NCBI RefSeq assembly: GCF_002234375.1
Contig: NZ_NMQV01000014.1
Coordinates: 62,001-126,000 of the forward strand
DNA from: Pseudomonas fluvialis
GTDB taxonomy: Bacteria; Pseudomonadota; Gammaproteobacteria; Pseudomonadales; Pseudomonadaceae
DNA length: 64,000 bases
Direction of reading: 5' to 3'
Shown here: positions 42,966-52,813 of the stretch, in pieces
How the letters are laid out: the number at the start of each line of letters is the position of its first letter
Numbering within the stretch: position 1 is the stretch's first letter
Translations under genes and position numbers: made by a program
The notes under the pieces: generated by a model
The model's input: the letters and a program-made list of their open reading frames with translations, nothing else
Told to the model about the DNA's origin: nothing
The model's database searches: none

Positions 42966-44669
42966 GTGCGCTGGTTGATTTTCCTTTTGTCAAGTGTGCC
43001 GTTTATTGTGCCTTTTCGTTGGTATCCGGATGGTGACTTTTTTTCCGATGCCCTGGCTGTTTTTTTTGTGCTTGTTTTTGTGCTGTGTAGTCGCCAAATG
43101 CGCAGTAGTCGTCTTGTTTTAATTGGGTTTTTATTTTCTGGTTTAGTGGTTTTTTGGGGTTTGCTAGGCGGGGCGCCTTATTTAGAGATATGGCTGGCAC
43201 CTGCAATAATGATTTGTCTGGGGGCTCTTTTTCTTGGTTGCCTTCAAGCCCGTCAGTTCGATGAGCGGTCTCTGGATAGAAAGGCAGCGCTCTATGGCCT
43301 TGTTTTTGGTGGAGGGTGCTCTTTAATTATTGCGCTTGGGCAGATTTTTGCGTGGCGTTGGGTGGAGCCTTTAGTTTTTGATGGGGCGACAGGGATCGTT
43401 GCGAATATAGGGCAGCGTAATCAGTTTAGCCTTTATATTGCTATAGGGGTTGTGGCGTATTTGCTATTGTTGGCTCGTTCTGGCTTGCAGTTATGGCGAG
43501 GTGTTGCTCTTGTATTAATTATGGCTTTTTTGTGCTCGTTTGTGCTTGTGCATGCGGGTTCTCGTGCGGTTGTGCTGATGGTTTTTTCGGCGCTTATTAT
43601 TGTTCTGCTTCGTCTGTGTTTTTGGCGTAGTGATCGGTTTGGTTATTATTTTTTAATTTTTGCAGCTGTTTTCTTCTCAGTGCAGTTGTTTTCGGTGTTG
43701 CTGCCGGATTTTTTTTATTTGTTTGAAAATAGGTCGGGTTTGGAGCGCATCCATGATGCTCATGTGGATGTTCGTTGGGGGGAGTGGGCAAAGGCTTGGG
43801 AGGGTTTTCTTGCGCATCCATTAGGTATTGGGTTTGGTAATTATGCGTCTTTTAGTTTTTCTGCAGGAGAGGGGCAGGCTTTAGTATGGTCAAATCCGCA
43901 TAATTTTATATTGCATTTTTTGGTTGAAATGGGTTTTTTTGGGGCAGGCTTAATATTTTTGGCTTTGCTCTTGGTTGTCAAATATTGTTTTTATTATTTG
44001 AGATCTCGGGAAGGCGATGCAGGCGTGCCTTGTGTGCTCGCTTTTTTTATGCTGCATAATTTTTTGGAATATTCTTTTTGGTATGCGAATTTCTTTTATT
44101 TGTTTTTAATTTTTCTGGCGTTTTTGCCTTCTGGTGGTGGCATGAGACGCTTTGTTGGCGGGCGTCTGGTTGCTGGCGTTTTTCTGGGGCTTTTGAGCCT
44201 GTCGGTGTTTCAATACTCTCAGTTGCTAAGTGCGATTTGGTTGGCTGCTGATAAGTCTCCGGTCATGCGTATTGTTGTATCTGCGCAAGTGGGTTTGAAC
44301 CCTTTGCTGTCGTGGCGCGCGGATAAGGTTCTTATGGATTTTGTTACTTATGATAACGGGCCTGATTGGGAGTTTAAATTTTGCAAGCTTGAGGCAATGG
44401 CGATGCGTGAACCGTTGCCGCAATATCTGGAGCGAATGGCGTTTTTGGCTATGGTGAATGATGATCATGATCTTGCGGGGGGGATTTTAAAGGCTCGCTA
44501 TAGGGTTCTTGATTATGAACCTGGTGCTTATTTTGAATCATTGGTTAGACAGTATTGGCCTGTGGCTGCTGATGACGTTATTGGTGAGTTTAAAGAAAAT
44601 AAAAAGGAAGGATTTAGCTCTTATGAAGAGTACGAGCTAGGTAAGTCGGGTATTTGTGGCTCTCTTTGA
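42966..44669 (+). CDS. Wzy/PglL-family membrane ligase, probable pilin O-oligosaccharyltransferase
   Basis: A 567-residue membrane protein with about ten to twelve hydrophobic segments, a large loop around residues 255-315 (with HDAHVDVRWGEWAKAW and SNPHNFILHFLVEMG) and a soluble C-terminal tail of about 130 residues. Loop arginine/histidine motifs and topology fit the O-antigen ligase/PglL family; adjacency to pilA suggests a TfpO/PilO-like enzyme moving glycan onto pilin. Start is GTG with TTGGAGAG before it. The gene is strikingly T-rich and rich in Phe codons TTT, unlike all neighbours, a sign of transfer. It converges on dld with only six bases between stops. Confidence 0.82.
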   Translation: MRWLIFLLSSVPFIVPFRWYPDGDFFSDALAVFFVLVFVLCSRQMRSSRLVLIGFLFSGLVVFWGLLGGAPYLEIWLAPAIMICLGALFLGCLQARQFDERSLDRKAALYGLVFGGGCSLIIALGQIFAWRWVEPLVFDGATGIVANIGQRNQFSLYIAIGVVAYLLLLARSGLQLWRGVALVLIMAFLCSFVLVHAGSRAVVLMVFSALIIVLLRLCFWRSDRFGYYFLIFAAVFFSVQLFSVLLPDFFYLFENRSGLERIHDAHVDVRWGEWAKAWEGFLAHPLGIGFGNYASFSFSAGEGQALVWSNPHNFILHFLVEMGFFGAGLIFLALLLVVKYCFYYLRSREGDAGVPCVLAFFMLHNFLEYSFWYANFFYLFLIFLAFLPSGGGMRRFVGGRLVAGVFLGLLSLSVFQYSQLLSAIWLAADKSPVMRIVVSAQVGLNPLLSWRADKVLMDFVTYDNGPDWEFKFCKLEAMAMREPLPQYLERMAFLAMVNDDHDLAGGILKARYRVLDYEPGAYFESLVRQYWPVAADDVIGEFKENKKEGFSSYEEYELGKSGICGSL

Positions 44670-44675
44670 GCGAGA

Positions 44676-47510
44676 TTACTTTTCAGGATTGTTGTCGTCA
44701 TGTGATAACGCTCTGCTCACCCGATCCAGCAGATAGACCACGCTGTGGTAGTCGATACCGCCATGCTGGCTGAGGCCGATTTCGCAGGTGCGGCTGGTCG
44801 ACAGGCCTTCGCTGCAGTGCTGTACCGCCTGCTGCAGGTTGCGCAGGGCGTGGGCGTTCAGCTGGGGGGTGGTGAAGCCTTTGTCGCCGGCAAAACCGCA
44901 GCAGTGGATGCCTTCCGGAATGATCACCTGAGTACTGCAGCGGCGGGCGATGTTCAGCAGGGCCTCCGCCTGGCCGAGGTGCTGGGTGGAGCAGGTGACA
45001 TGCACGGCGACTGGCTCGGTCTGCGGGGTGATTTCCAGGCGTGGCAGCAGGTGTTGCTGGATGAAACGCACCGGCTCGTAGATATCCAGGCGCGGGTCGG
45101 GGTGGTCTTGCAGCAGGCGCAGGGTGCAGGGGCTGGTATCGCAATAGATGGGGTCCAGGCCGCCGCGGCTGGCTTGCAGCAAGGCATCCAGGAGGCGCAG
45201 GCGTTGTGCCTGGGCTTCGCTGAAGTAGCCTTTCGATTGCCAGGGCTGGCCGCAGCACAGGCTGTCGGGGCTGGCCAGGTGGATGACCTGGTAGCCGGCC
45301 TTTTCCAGCAGGGCGCGGGTTTTCTCATGCAGCGGCTGGCGCTCGCCATCGCTGGCAGAAGGCCCCATGGCCTGTGAGACGCAGGCGGCGAAGTAGACGA
45401 CCCGCGGACGCGCGTCAGGCAGCGGCTGGCTATCCAGGCGCAGCGGGCTGGCCGCCTGGGGCATGGCCGGTGTCCACAGCGGCAGGCGCTGGCCGCTGGC
45501 CTGGTGCAGGCGGCGCATCAGCCGCGCCATGCGCGGTGTGCCGAGCAGGCGGCGCGTGCCATCGGCCAGGCGCAGGGCCAGGCGCGCCGCGCGCAGCAGC
45601 GCGGGCAATTGTGCGCCGAGCCGGTGGGCCAGCGCGCCATGCCGGGCGCGTTGCGCACGCAGCTTGCGTACCAGGTCGCCGGTGTTGATGCCTACCGGGC
45701 AGCGTTGCGCGCACAGCCCGGTGGCGGCGCAGGTGTCCAGCCCATGGTGCTGGTAGGCCTGGCGCAGGGCCTGGGTGTTTTCCCCGGCGCGTTCGCGGGC
45801 CTGGATATCCCGCCACACCACGATGCGCTGGCGCGGGCTGAGGGTCAGGCCATGCGAGGGGCAGACCGGTTCGCAAAAGCCGCATTCGATGCACTTGTCG
45901 ACCAGTTCATCGGCGGCCGGCAGCGGCTTGAGGTGCTTGAGGTGGATCTGTGGGTCGCGGCTCAGTTGTACATCGGGGTTGAGAATGCCATGCGGGTCGA
46001 GCAGGGCTTTGATCTGCCACATCAACTGGTAGGCATCCTGGCCCCATTCCAGTTCGACAAAGGGCGCCATGTTGCGTCCGGTGCCATGCTCGGCCTTTAG
46101 TGAACCGCCAAAATCCACCGCGACCAGCTGCGCGACGTCCTGCATGAAGGCTTCATAGCGCGCCACCTGGGCGGGCTCTTCGAAGCCCTGGGTGAACACG
46201 AAGTGCAGGTTGCCTTCCAGGGCATGGCCGAAAATGATCGCCTCGTGATAGGCGTGCTTGTCGAACAGCGCCAGCAACTGGTTGACGCCCTCGGCCAGGC
46301 GCTCGATGGGGAAGGTGACGTCTTCGATGATCACCGTGGTGCCCGTGCGGCGCACTGCGCCGACGGCCGGGAAGGTGTCCTTGCGGATCTTCCATAGCAG
46401 GTTGTACACCGCCGGGTCGCTGCTGAAGGCTACCTGGCGCTCCTGGGGGAACTGGCCAAGCACGGCGTTGATCTGCGCCAGTTGCTCCTGCAACAGGCTG
46501 GCACTGGCGGCGCGAGACTCGATGAGCAGCGCACAGGCCTGCTCGCTGAGAGCGGCCACCCAGGCCGGCATGCCGGGCTTTTCCTGTACCGAGCGCAGGC
46601 TGCGGCGATCGAGCAGTTCGACGGCGGACACCGGTTGCGGTTTGAGCGCAGTGACCGCGCGGCAGCAGCTTTCCACGTCGGGGAAAACCACCAGGGCACT
46701 GGCCTTGTGCGGGTAGTCGGGCACGGTGTGGTAGGTGACGGCGCTGATGAAGCCGAGGATGCCTTCCGAGCCGACCATCAGGTGGCAGAGGATATCCAGC
46801 GGGTCGTCGAAGTCGACCAGCGCGTTGAGCGCCAGGCCGGTGGTGTTCTTCAGTCGGTATTTATGGCGGATACGTTCGGCCAGTGCCTGGTTGGCGCGGG
46901 TTTGTCTACCCAGTTCGGCCAGTTCGGCGAGCAGTCCGGCTTTTTCCTGACGAAAGCGTGCGACGCTGGCCGGGTCTTCGCTGTCCAGCAGCGTACCGTC
47001 GGCCAGCAGCAGGCGCATGCCGGCCAGGGTGTGATAGCTGTTCTGTGCGGTGCCGCAGCACATGCCGCTGGCATTGTTGGCGACGATGCCGCCGATCTTG
47101 CAGGCATTGATCGAGGCCGGGTCGGGGCCGATCTTGCGTTGATAGGGAGCCAGCGCGGCATTGGCTGCGGCGCCGATCACCCCGGGCTGCAGGCGGATTT
47201 GCGCGCCATCCTGACGAATCTCGCGGCCGTTCCAGTGGTCGCCGAGGACCAGCAGTACCGAGTCGCTGACGGCCTGCCCGGACAGGCTGGTGCCGGCGGC
47301 GCGAAAGGTCACGGCTACGTGCTGCTGGTTGGCCAGTTGCAAGAGCTGCTGCACTTCCTCTTCGCTTTCCACGCGGATGACCAACTGTGGGATCAGCCGA
47401 TAGAAGCTTGCATCGGTGCCGAAGGCCAGGGTCGACAGCGGGTCATCGAAGCGGCGCTGTGGCGGAATGAGGCGGGCGACGGCAGCAAGAAAGGCAGCAG
47501 GCAGGGTCAT
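44676..47510 (-). CDS. dld: FAD-dependent and iron-sulfur D-lactate dehydrogenase (Dld-II type)
   Basis: A 944-residue fusion. The N-terminal FAD_binding_4 domain (GTSLSGQAVSDSVLLV, NNASGMCCGT) and the FAD oxidase C domain (LKAEHGTGRNMAPFVELEWG) give the flavin enzyme. A dicluster ferredoxin segment has CIECGFCEPVCPSHG and CAATGLCAQRCPVG, and two CCG-type cysteine motifs follow (CCGQPWQSKG, CCGFAGDKGF). It oxidises D-lactate and feeds electrons to the membrane chain. GGAGC precedes the ATG at 47510. It is the third gene after lldP and lldD, separated from lldD by 222 bases with hairpins. Confidence 0.92.
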   Translation of the reverse strand: MTLPAAFLAAVARLIPPQRRFDDPLSTLAFGTDASFYRLIPQLVIRVESEEEVQQLLQLANQQHVAVTFRAAGTSLSGQAVSDSVLLVLGDHWNGREIRQDGAQIRLQPGVIGAAANAALAPYQRKIGPDPASINACKIGGIVANNASGMCCGTAQNSYHTLAGMRLLLADGTLLDSEDPASVARFRQEKAGLLAELAELGRQTRANQALAERIRHKYRLKNTTGLALNALVDFDDPLDILCHLMVGSEGILGFISAVTYHTVPDYPHKASALVVFPDVESCCRAVTALKPQPVSAVELLDRRSLRSVQEKPGMPAWVAALSEQACALLIESRAASASLLQEQLAQINAVLGQFPQERQVAFSSDPAVYNLLWKIRKDTFPAVGAVRRTGTTVIIEDVTFPIERLAEGVNQLLALFDKHAYHEAIIFGHALEGNLHFVFTQGFEEPAQVARYEAFMQDVAQLVAVDFGGSLKAEHGTGRNMAPFVELEWGQDAYQLMWQIKALLDPHGILNPDVQLSRDPQIHLKHLKPLPAADELVDKCIECGFCEPVCPSHGLTLSPRQRIVVWRDIQARERAGENTQALRQAYQHHGLDTCAATGLCAQRCPVGINTGDLVRKLRAQRARHGALAHRLGAQLPALLRAARLALRLADGTRRLLGTPRMARLMRRLHQASGQRLPLWTPAMPQAASPLRLDSQPLPDARPRVVYFAACVSQAMGPSASDGERQPLHEKTRALLEKAGYQVIHLASPDSLCCGQPWQSKGYFSEAQAQRLRLLDALLQASRGGLDPIYCDTSPCTLRLLQDHPDPRLDIYEPVRFIQQHLLPRLEITPQTEPVAVHVTCSTQHLGQAEALLNIARRCSTQVIIPEGIHCCGFAGDKGFTTPQLNAHALRNLQQAVQHCSEGLSTSRTCEIGLSQHGGIDYHSVVYLLDRVSRALSHDDNNPEK

Positions 47511-47521
47511 GCGGGCTCCGG

Positions 47522-47692
47522 GGTGGCGCCTGGGCCACCGTTGCACGTGATGGGGCGCGGCGTGAGACGGGGCCCGCGCCGCGTTGTACCCGAAGGAATC
47601 GGGTGGCGATCCGCTTGTGGCGGCGCGCCGGTCAGGGAAGGTGACGAGGCGGCGAGGGCAATCGACGCTTCGCTGCCCTTGCAGGCAAGGGC
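47522..47692 (-). repeat. Three hairpins in the lldD-dld spacer
   Basis: The 222-base gap between dld and lldD has no gene. It holds three perfect stems: GGTGGC/GCCACC (47522-47539), GGCGCGG/CCGCGCC (47554-47580) and GCCCTTGC/GCAAGGGC (47675-47692). None has a T tract. They could stabilise or process the lldP-lldD mRNA and lower dld expression; this is inference. Confidence 0.5.
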
Positions 47693-47732
47693 GCCGTGGC
47701 AGGCTTGTGGCTCGACACGGATTAACGGCCTG

Positions 47733-48878
47733 TCAGACCGCCAGGTTGCGGATCAGCAGCTCGCTGTTGATCTCGGCAATCGATTTAGCACCGGTCAGGA
47801 CCATGGCCACGCGCATTTCCTTTTCGATCAGCTCGAGCAGGTTGCTGACCCCGGCGCCACCCGCGGCGGCCAGGGCATAGACGAAGGCGCGGCCGAGCAT
47901 CACGCAGTCGGCACCCAGGGCCAGCATGCGTACCACGTCGAGCCCGGTACGGATGCCGGAGTCGGCCAGCAGGGTCAGCTGACCTTTTACCGCGTCGGCA
48001 ATCGCCGGCATGGCGCGGGCGCTGGACAGCACGCCGTCGAGCTGACGGCCGCCGTGGTTGGAGACGATGATGCCGTCGGCGCCGAAACGCACGGCATCCT
48101 TGGCGTCCTCGGGGTCGAGAATGCCTTTGATGACCATCGGGCCGTCCCAGAATTCACGAATCCACTCCAGGTCCTTCCAGGAAATCGACGGATCGAAGTT
48201 GTCGCCCAGCCAGCCGATGTAGTCCGCCAGACCGGTGGGGTAGCCGCGATAGGTGGAAATATTGCCCAGGTCATGCGGCTTGCCGAGCAGGCCGACATTG
48301 AGGGCCCAGGCGGGGTGGGTCATGGCTTGCAGGACGCGGCGCAAGGCGGCATGCGGGCCGCTCATGCCGGAGTGGGCGTCGCGGTAGCGGGCGCCTGGCA
48401 CGGGCATGTCGACGGTGAACACCAGGGTTGTCACCCCGGCCGCCTTGGCGCGTTCCAGGGCGTTTTTCATGAATCCGCGGTCCTTCAGCACATAGAGCTG
48501 GAACCACATGGGCCGGCTGATGGCCGGGGCGACTTCCTCGATAGGGCACACCGACACCGTGGACAAGGTGAAGGGGATGCCTTTGTTTGCCGCGGCCTGG
48601 GCCGCTTGTACCTCGCCGCGTCGGGCGTACATGCCGGTCAGCCCCACCGGGGCCAGGGCCACCGGCAGGCTGAGGGTTTCGCCCAGCACCTGGCTCTGCA
48701 GGTTCAGGCTGGACATGTCGCGCAGTACACGTTGGCGTAGCTCGATGCCGGCCAGATCATCGACATTGCGCCGCAGCGTGTGCTCGGCATAGGCACCACC
48801 GTCGATGTAGTGGAAGAGGAACGGCGGCAGCTTGCGCTGCGCGGCGGCGCGATAGTCGGTAGAGGCGGAAATGATCAT
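47733..48878 (-). CDS. lldD: FMN-dependent L-lactate dehydrogenase LldD
   Basis: A 381-residue member of the alpha-hydroxy-acid oxidase family that oxidises L-lactate to pyruvate at the inner membrane with quinone as acceptor. The N-terminus [14 protein letters not shown] is nearly that of E. coli LldD, which sets the start at 48878 instead of a GTG three codons earlier. FMN and substrate motifs [15 protein letters not shown] and the catalytic-His block [10 protein letters not shown] are intact. It follows lldP by 53 bases. Confidence 0.96.
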   Translation of the reverse strand: MIISASTDYRAAAQRKLPPFLFHYIDGGAYAEHTLRRNVDDLAGIELRQRVLRDMSSLNLQSQVLGETLSLPVALAPVGLTGMYARRGEVQAAQAAANKGIPFTLSTVSVCPIEEVAPAISRPMWFQLYVLKDRGFMKNALERAKAAGVTTLVFTVDMPVPGARYRDAHSGMSGPHAALRRVLQAMTHPAWALNVGLLGKPHDLGNISTYRGYPTGLADYIGWLGDNFDPSISWKDLEWIREFWDGPMVIKGILDPEDAKDAVRFGADGIIVSNHGGRQLDGVLSSARAMPAIADAVKGQLTLLADSGIRTGLDVVRMLALGADCVMLGRAFVYALAAAGGAGVSNLLELIEKEMRVAMVLTGAKSIAEINSELLIRNLAV

Positions 48879-48931
48879 GGGCGTCACTCGCGGCAGATGG
48901 AAAGGCGCGCCAGCGGCGCGCCCGGTAACAG

Positions 48932-50626
48932 TTAACGGCTTACCAGCGGATCGCTGATGCCTAATACATAGACGGCAAACAGGGCAATCAGGCCGGTAAA
49001 CAGTACGTAGTACAGGGTTGGCCAGATGGTCTTGCGCAGGATGCTGCCTTCCCGGCCGAGCAAGCCTACGGTGGCTGAGGCGGCCACCACGTTGTGGATG
49101 GCGACCATGTTGCCGGCGGCGGCGCCAATGGCTTGCACGGCCACGATCAGCGCGCTGGAAATGCCCAGGCTCTGTGCTACGCCAAACTGGAACTGGCTGA
49201 ACATCATGTTGCTGACCGTGTTGGAGCCGGCGATGAAGGCGCCCAGGGCGCCGATGCTCGGCGCCAGGAGCGGGTAGATGCCGCCGACGCTGTCCGCTGC
49301 CCAGCGCGCCATGAGAATCGGCATGCTGGCCAGTTCGGCGCTATTGACCCCGGAGTTGATCAGGATGCGCACCATGGGCACGGTAAACAGTAGCACGAAG
49401 CCGGCACTGAGCAGCACGCCCGAGGATTCCTTAACCGCACTACCCAGGTCGCGCCACTTCATGCCATGCAGGAAGAAGGTGGCGATGACCACCGCTACCA
49501 GGATGCCGCCCGGCAGGTACAGCGGCTGGAAGTTGGCACTGATGCCGGTTTCGCCGAGCAGGTCGGGGAAGTTGATGACCACAGCCTTGAGTGCATTGCC
49601 CACCTCGGGAAACACCCGGCTGGCGACCAGCAGGGCGCCGACCAGCACATAGGGCAGCCAGGCGCGCAGGGTACCCATTGGCTTGGCAGTCAGTTGGTCC
49701 AGCTTCATTTCGATGGTACCCAGCCATTCGCTGGGCCACTTGTCGGCGGGGGCGAAATCCCAGGTTTGCTTGGGAACCAGAAAGCCCAGGCGGGCGGCAC
49801 TGGTGACAATCGCCAGGCCGATCAGTCCGCCCAGCAACGAAGGGAACTCGGGGCCGAGGAATACCCCGGTGAGCACGTAGGGCAGGGTGAACGCCATGCC
49901 TGCGAACAGTGCGAAAGGCAGTACGTGCAGACCGGCTTTCCAGCTTTTCTCCTGGCCGAAGAAGCGTGTCAGCATCATCACCATGATCAGTGGCATGACC
50001 GTGCCAACCAGAGCATGGATGATTGCCACCTCGCTGGTGATCAGTTGCAGGAATTGCGCCCAGGACGAGCCCTGCGCCACCAGTTGTGCACCGATGCTGG
50101 CGGTATCCAGACCGGTGTTGACCCCGACGATGATGGGGGTGCCCACGGCACCAAAGGAGACCGGGGTGCTCTGCACCAGCATGCCCATCAGTACCGCGGC
50201 CATGGCCGGGAAGCCAATAGCCACCAGCAGCGGCGCGGCGATGGCTGCCGGCGTACCGAAGCCCGATGCGCCTTCGATGAAGCAGCCAAACAGCCAGGCA
50301 ATGATGATCGCCTGGATGCGTCGATCCGGGCTGATGGTGCTGAATCCGGCACGAATGGCGGTGATGCCGCCGGAATGCTTGAGGGTATTGAGCAGCAGGA
50401 TGGCGCCGAAGATGATCCACAGCAGCCCGAGGGTGATCAGCAGGCCTTGCAGTGTGGAGGCAAGAATGCGGTTGAAGCTCATCTCCCAGGCGAACAGCCC
50501 GACGCCGGCGGTGAGTAAGTAAACCAGGGGCATGGCGCGCTTGGCCGGCCAGCGCAGGCCGACCAGCAAGATGGCCGCCAGCAGAATGGGCGAGAAGGCC
50601 AGCAGGGCGAGGAATCCGGTAGACAT
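48932..50626 (-). CDS. lldP: L-lactate permease LldP
   Basis: A 564-residue inner-membrane transporter of the LctP family with about 12-14 hydrophobic segments, importing lactate with protons. Conserved parts include [34 protein letters not shown] and the late [14 protein letters not shown]. The ATG at 50626 has AGGGAG upstream; the GTG three codons earlier is closer to that site than usual. First gene of the lactate operon, divergent from lldR. Confidence 0.96.
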   Translation of the reverse strand: MSTGFLALLAFSPILLAAILLVGLRWPAKRAMPLVYLLTAGVGLFAWEMSFNRILASTLQGLLITLGLLWIIFGAILLLNTLKHSGGITAIRAGFSTISPDRRIQAIIIAWLFGCFIEGASGFGTPAAIAAPLLVAIGFPAMAAVLMGMLVQSTPVSFGAVGTPIIVGVNTGLDTASIGAQLVAQGSSWAQFLQLITSEVAIIHALVGTVMPLIMVMMLTRFFGQEKSWKAGLHVLPFALFAGMAFTLPYVLTGVFLGPEFPSLLGGLIGLAIVTSAARLGFLVPKQTWDFAPADKWPSEWLGTIEMKLDQLTAKPMGTLRAWLPYVLVGALLVASRVFPEVGNALKAVVINFPDLLGETGISANFQPLYLPGGILVAVVIATFFLHGMKWRDLGSAVKESSGVLLSAGFVLLFTVPMVRILINSGVNSAELASMPILMARWAADSVGGIYPLLAPSIGALGAFIAGSNTVSNMMFSQFQFGVAQSLGISSALIVAVQAIGAAAGNMVAIHNVVAASATVGLLGREGSILRKTIWPTLYYVLFTGLIALFAVYVLGISDPLVSR

Positions 50627-50761
50627 GGGTGGCACTCCCTTAGCGGCACGCGCAGGCGTGCGTGGCGGATAGGCGAGGGCGGCAAATGGCGCGGAGCGAG
50701 ACGGGCAGCATGGGCGGGACCTCTACAGCGTTCTTGGAATTGTAGGTGAGGTTTTCTGCTA

Positions 50762-50778
50762 AATTGGTAATACCAATT
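50762..50778. promoter_or_regulatory. LldR/PdhR-type operator O1
   Basis: AATTGGTAATACCAATT is a perfect match to the AATTGGT-N3-ACCAATT operator known for the PdhR/LldR branch of FadR-type GntR regulators. It is 136 bases upstream of lldP, in the 322-base divergent spacer 50627-50948 that otherwise contains no gene. Confidence 0.88.
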
Positions 50779-50919
50779 AACAGAAAGCACGAGAAAGGGT
50801 AAGAGTGCCCCGTGCTGGCTGTCAAACTGCTGTCCTGCGACTTTAGTCGATAATGCCTGGCTTGCCAGTGTCGTGGGTGGGCGATAGGCTGTGGCGCGGG
50901 GGCGGCAAAGGCCCGTACC

Positions 50920-50936
50920 GACTGGTCTAACCAAAT
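50920..50936. promoter_or_regulatory. LldR/PdhR-type operator O2, next to lldR
   Basis: GACTGGTCTAACCAAAT keeps the TGGT-N3-ACCA core and 11 of the 14 specified bases of the same operator. It ends 13 bases before the lldR ATG, a position suited to autorepression; the two centres are 158 bases apart, so looping is conceivable. Confidence 0.7.
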
Positions 50937-50948
50937 AGGGTGAGGTGG

Positions 50949-51725
50949 ATGGAAGTAGGGCTGGTGCAGCCGCGCCGTTTGTCGGACAGCATCGTCACGC
51001 AGCTGGAGACCTTGATTCTCGAAGGTTCCCTGAAGGCCGGTGAGCGCTTGCCGGCTGAGCGCGTACTGGCTGAGCGCTTTGGTGTCTCACGTCCCTCGCT
51101 GCGCGAGGCCATCCAGAAGCTGGTGGCGCGCGGTTTGCTGGTTAGCCGCCAGGGTGGCGGTAACTATGTCGCCGAGTCGCTGGGTTCGACCTTCAGTGAT
51201 CCGCTGTTGCAGCTGTTGGAGAACAATGCCGAGGCGCAACGCGACCTGCTGGAGTTTCGCCATACGCTGGAAGGGGCTTGTGCCTACTACGCGGCGCAAC
51301 GGGCCACCGACGTTGACCGGCAACGACTGGAAGAGGCGTTTGCGCGCTTGCAGGACTGCTACAGTCGGCCGGGCAAGGTCAGCCGTGCCGAGGAGGGGGC
51401 GGCGGATGCCAGTTTTCACCTGGCAATTGCCGAGGCCAGTCACAACGCCGTACTGCTGCATACCATCCGCGGGCTGTTTGACCTGCTCAAGCGCAATGTG
51501 GTGACCAACATCGGTGGCATGTATGCGCAACGCGAAGAAACCCGCGACCGTTTGATCGAGCAGCACCGCGCACTCTATGAGGCGATCATGGAGGGCCACG
51601 CGGAGGAAGCCCGAGGCCTATCCAACCGGCATATCGACTACGTGCAGGAGGTGCTGGCCGAAGTGCAGCAGCAGGCCCGGCGGGAAGAGCGCGCGCAACG
51701 CAGGCAGATCAGCCACAAACCGTGA
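50949..51725 (+). CDS. lldR: FadR-family GntR regulator LldR of lactate use
   Basis: A 258-residue transcription factor. The winged helix-turn-helix (about 5-75) has LKAGERLPAERVLAERFGVSR in the usual place, and the C-terminal FCD domain binds the effector, with the conserved HLAIAEASHN metal-site histidines. Divergence from lldP-lldD-dld and two nearby operators identify it as LldR, expected to release DNA when lactate is present. The ATG at 50949 is chosen over a GTG nine bases upstream. Confidence 0.92.
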   Translation: MEVGLVQPRRLSDSIVTQLETLILEGSLKAGERLPAERVLAERFGVSRPSLREAIQKLVARGLLVSRQGGGNYVAESLGSTFSDPLLQLLENNAEAQRDLLEFRHTLEGACAYYAAQRATDVDRQRLEEAFARLQDCYSRPGKVSRAEEGAADASFHLAIAEASHNAVLLHTIRGLFDLLKRNVVTNIGGMYAQREETRDRLIEQHRALYEAIMEGHAEEARGLSNRHIDYVQEVLAEVQQQARREERAQRRQISHKP

Positions 51726-51788
51726 GCAGCACGTCAAGATTGCTTTGTCTTTTACTGAGCGCTTGAGGATTGCAGCGCGTCGCTGCGC

Positions 51789-52271
51789 TTAGTCGTCCTT
51801 GCCTTTGCTGCGCATGGCGCGCTGCACTTCGCGGTTGGCGTCACGTTCTTTCTCGGTGTGACGCTTGTCGTAGTCCTTCTTGCCCTTGGCCAGGGCGATT
51901 TCGCACTTGATCAGGTGCTTTTTCCAGTACAGCGACAGCGCCACGCAGGTGTAGCCTTTCTGTTGCACGGCGCCGAACAGCTTGTCCAGCTCTCGACGGT
52001 TGAGCAATAGCTTGCGGGTGCGGATCGGATCGGCGATGACGTGGGTGCAGGCGGTTTTCAGCGGGGTGATGTGGCAGCCCATCAGCCAGGCTTCGTCATC
52101 CTTGAGCAGGATGTAGCTGTCAACCAGTTGTGCCTTGCCGGCGCGCAGGCTTTTCACTTCCCAGCCGGACAGGGCAATGCCTGCCTCGAACTTCTGCTCG
52201 ATGAAGTAGTCGTGGAAGGCTTTCTTGTTTTGGGCAATGTTGCCCTGCGGATGTTTTCTTTGCTTGGCCAT
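51789..52271 (-). CDS. smpB: tmRNA-binding protein SmpB
   Basis: A 160-residue beta-barrel RNA-binding protein that carries tmRNA to stalled ribosomes for trans-translation. It begins [20 protein letters not shown], has [17 protein letters not shown] in the core and the basic C-terminal tail [16 protein letters not shown]. Length is the family norm. ATG at 52271; the frame extends upstream without family sequence. No ssrA gene is in the window. Confidence 0.96.
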   Translation of the reverse strand: MAKQRKHPQGNIAQNKKAFHDYFIEQKFEAGIALSGWEVKSLRAGKAQLVDSYILLKDDEAWLMGCHITPLKTACTHVIADPIRTRKLLLNRRELDKLFGAVQQKGYTCVALSLYWKKHLIKCEIALAKGKKDYDKRHTEKERDANREVQRAMRSKGKDD

Positions 52272-52378
52272 AGGGGCGGCATTATAGGCAGTCGCCGGGC
52301 AGTCGGCTATGCCCGCTTGAGGCTGCGCGGCGAATGCCGGACAATGCGCCGCGCCTGAATCTGCCCGGTGAGTGACCA

Positions 52379-52813
52379 ATGAGTACCCGTATCCAGCGCT
52401 CGGCGCTGTTGCCTTACCCCGCGCGTGCGCTGTTCGACCTGGTCAACGATGTGGCTCGTTATCCCGAGTTTTTACCCTGGTGCGCCTCTGCGCAGGTGCT
52501 GGATGTGTCCGAGCGACATATGCTGGCCAGTCTCAACGTGGCCAAGGGTGGGTTGAGTCAGAGTTTTGTCACGCGTAATGAGTTGGTGCTCGGCGAGACG
52601 ATCGAGATGCGTCTGCAGGAGGGGCCGTTCAGCGAGCTGCATGGCGTATGGCAGTTCAAGGCGCTGGGTGAGCAGGCCTGCAAGATCAGCCTGGACTTGA
52701 CCTTCGATTATGCCGGGCCGCTGGTCAAGGCTACGCTCGGGCCACTGTTCACGCAGGCGGCCAACACCATGGTCGATGCTTTCTGCCAGAGGGCCAAGCA
52801 ACTGTATGGATAA
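52379..52813 (+). CDS. ratA: RatA-like START-domain (polyketide cyclase family) protein
   Basis: A 144-residue protein of the COQ10/START family. It begins with [19 protein letters not shown] and [13 protein letters not shown]. The E. coli homologue RatA (YfjG) was described as a toxin blocking 70S formation; the fold also matches coenzyme-Q-binding Coq10 proteins, an equally likely role. It is divergent from smpB and overlaps rnfH by eight bases, the same arrangement as in E. coli. Confidence 0.88.
   Translation: MSTRIQRSALLPYPARALFDLVNDVARYPEFLPWCASAQVLDVSERHMLASLNVAKGGLSQSFVTRNELVLGETIEMRLQEGPFSELHGVWQFKALGEQACKISLDLTFDYAGPLVKATLGPLFTQAANTMVDAFCQRAKQLYG

Noticed and set aside
46482..48740. 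A 752-codon + strand frame across dld and lldD.
   Set aside because: Antisense of two well-identified enzymes; composition is typical of shadow frames and it spans their spacer without its own signals.
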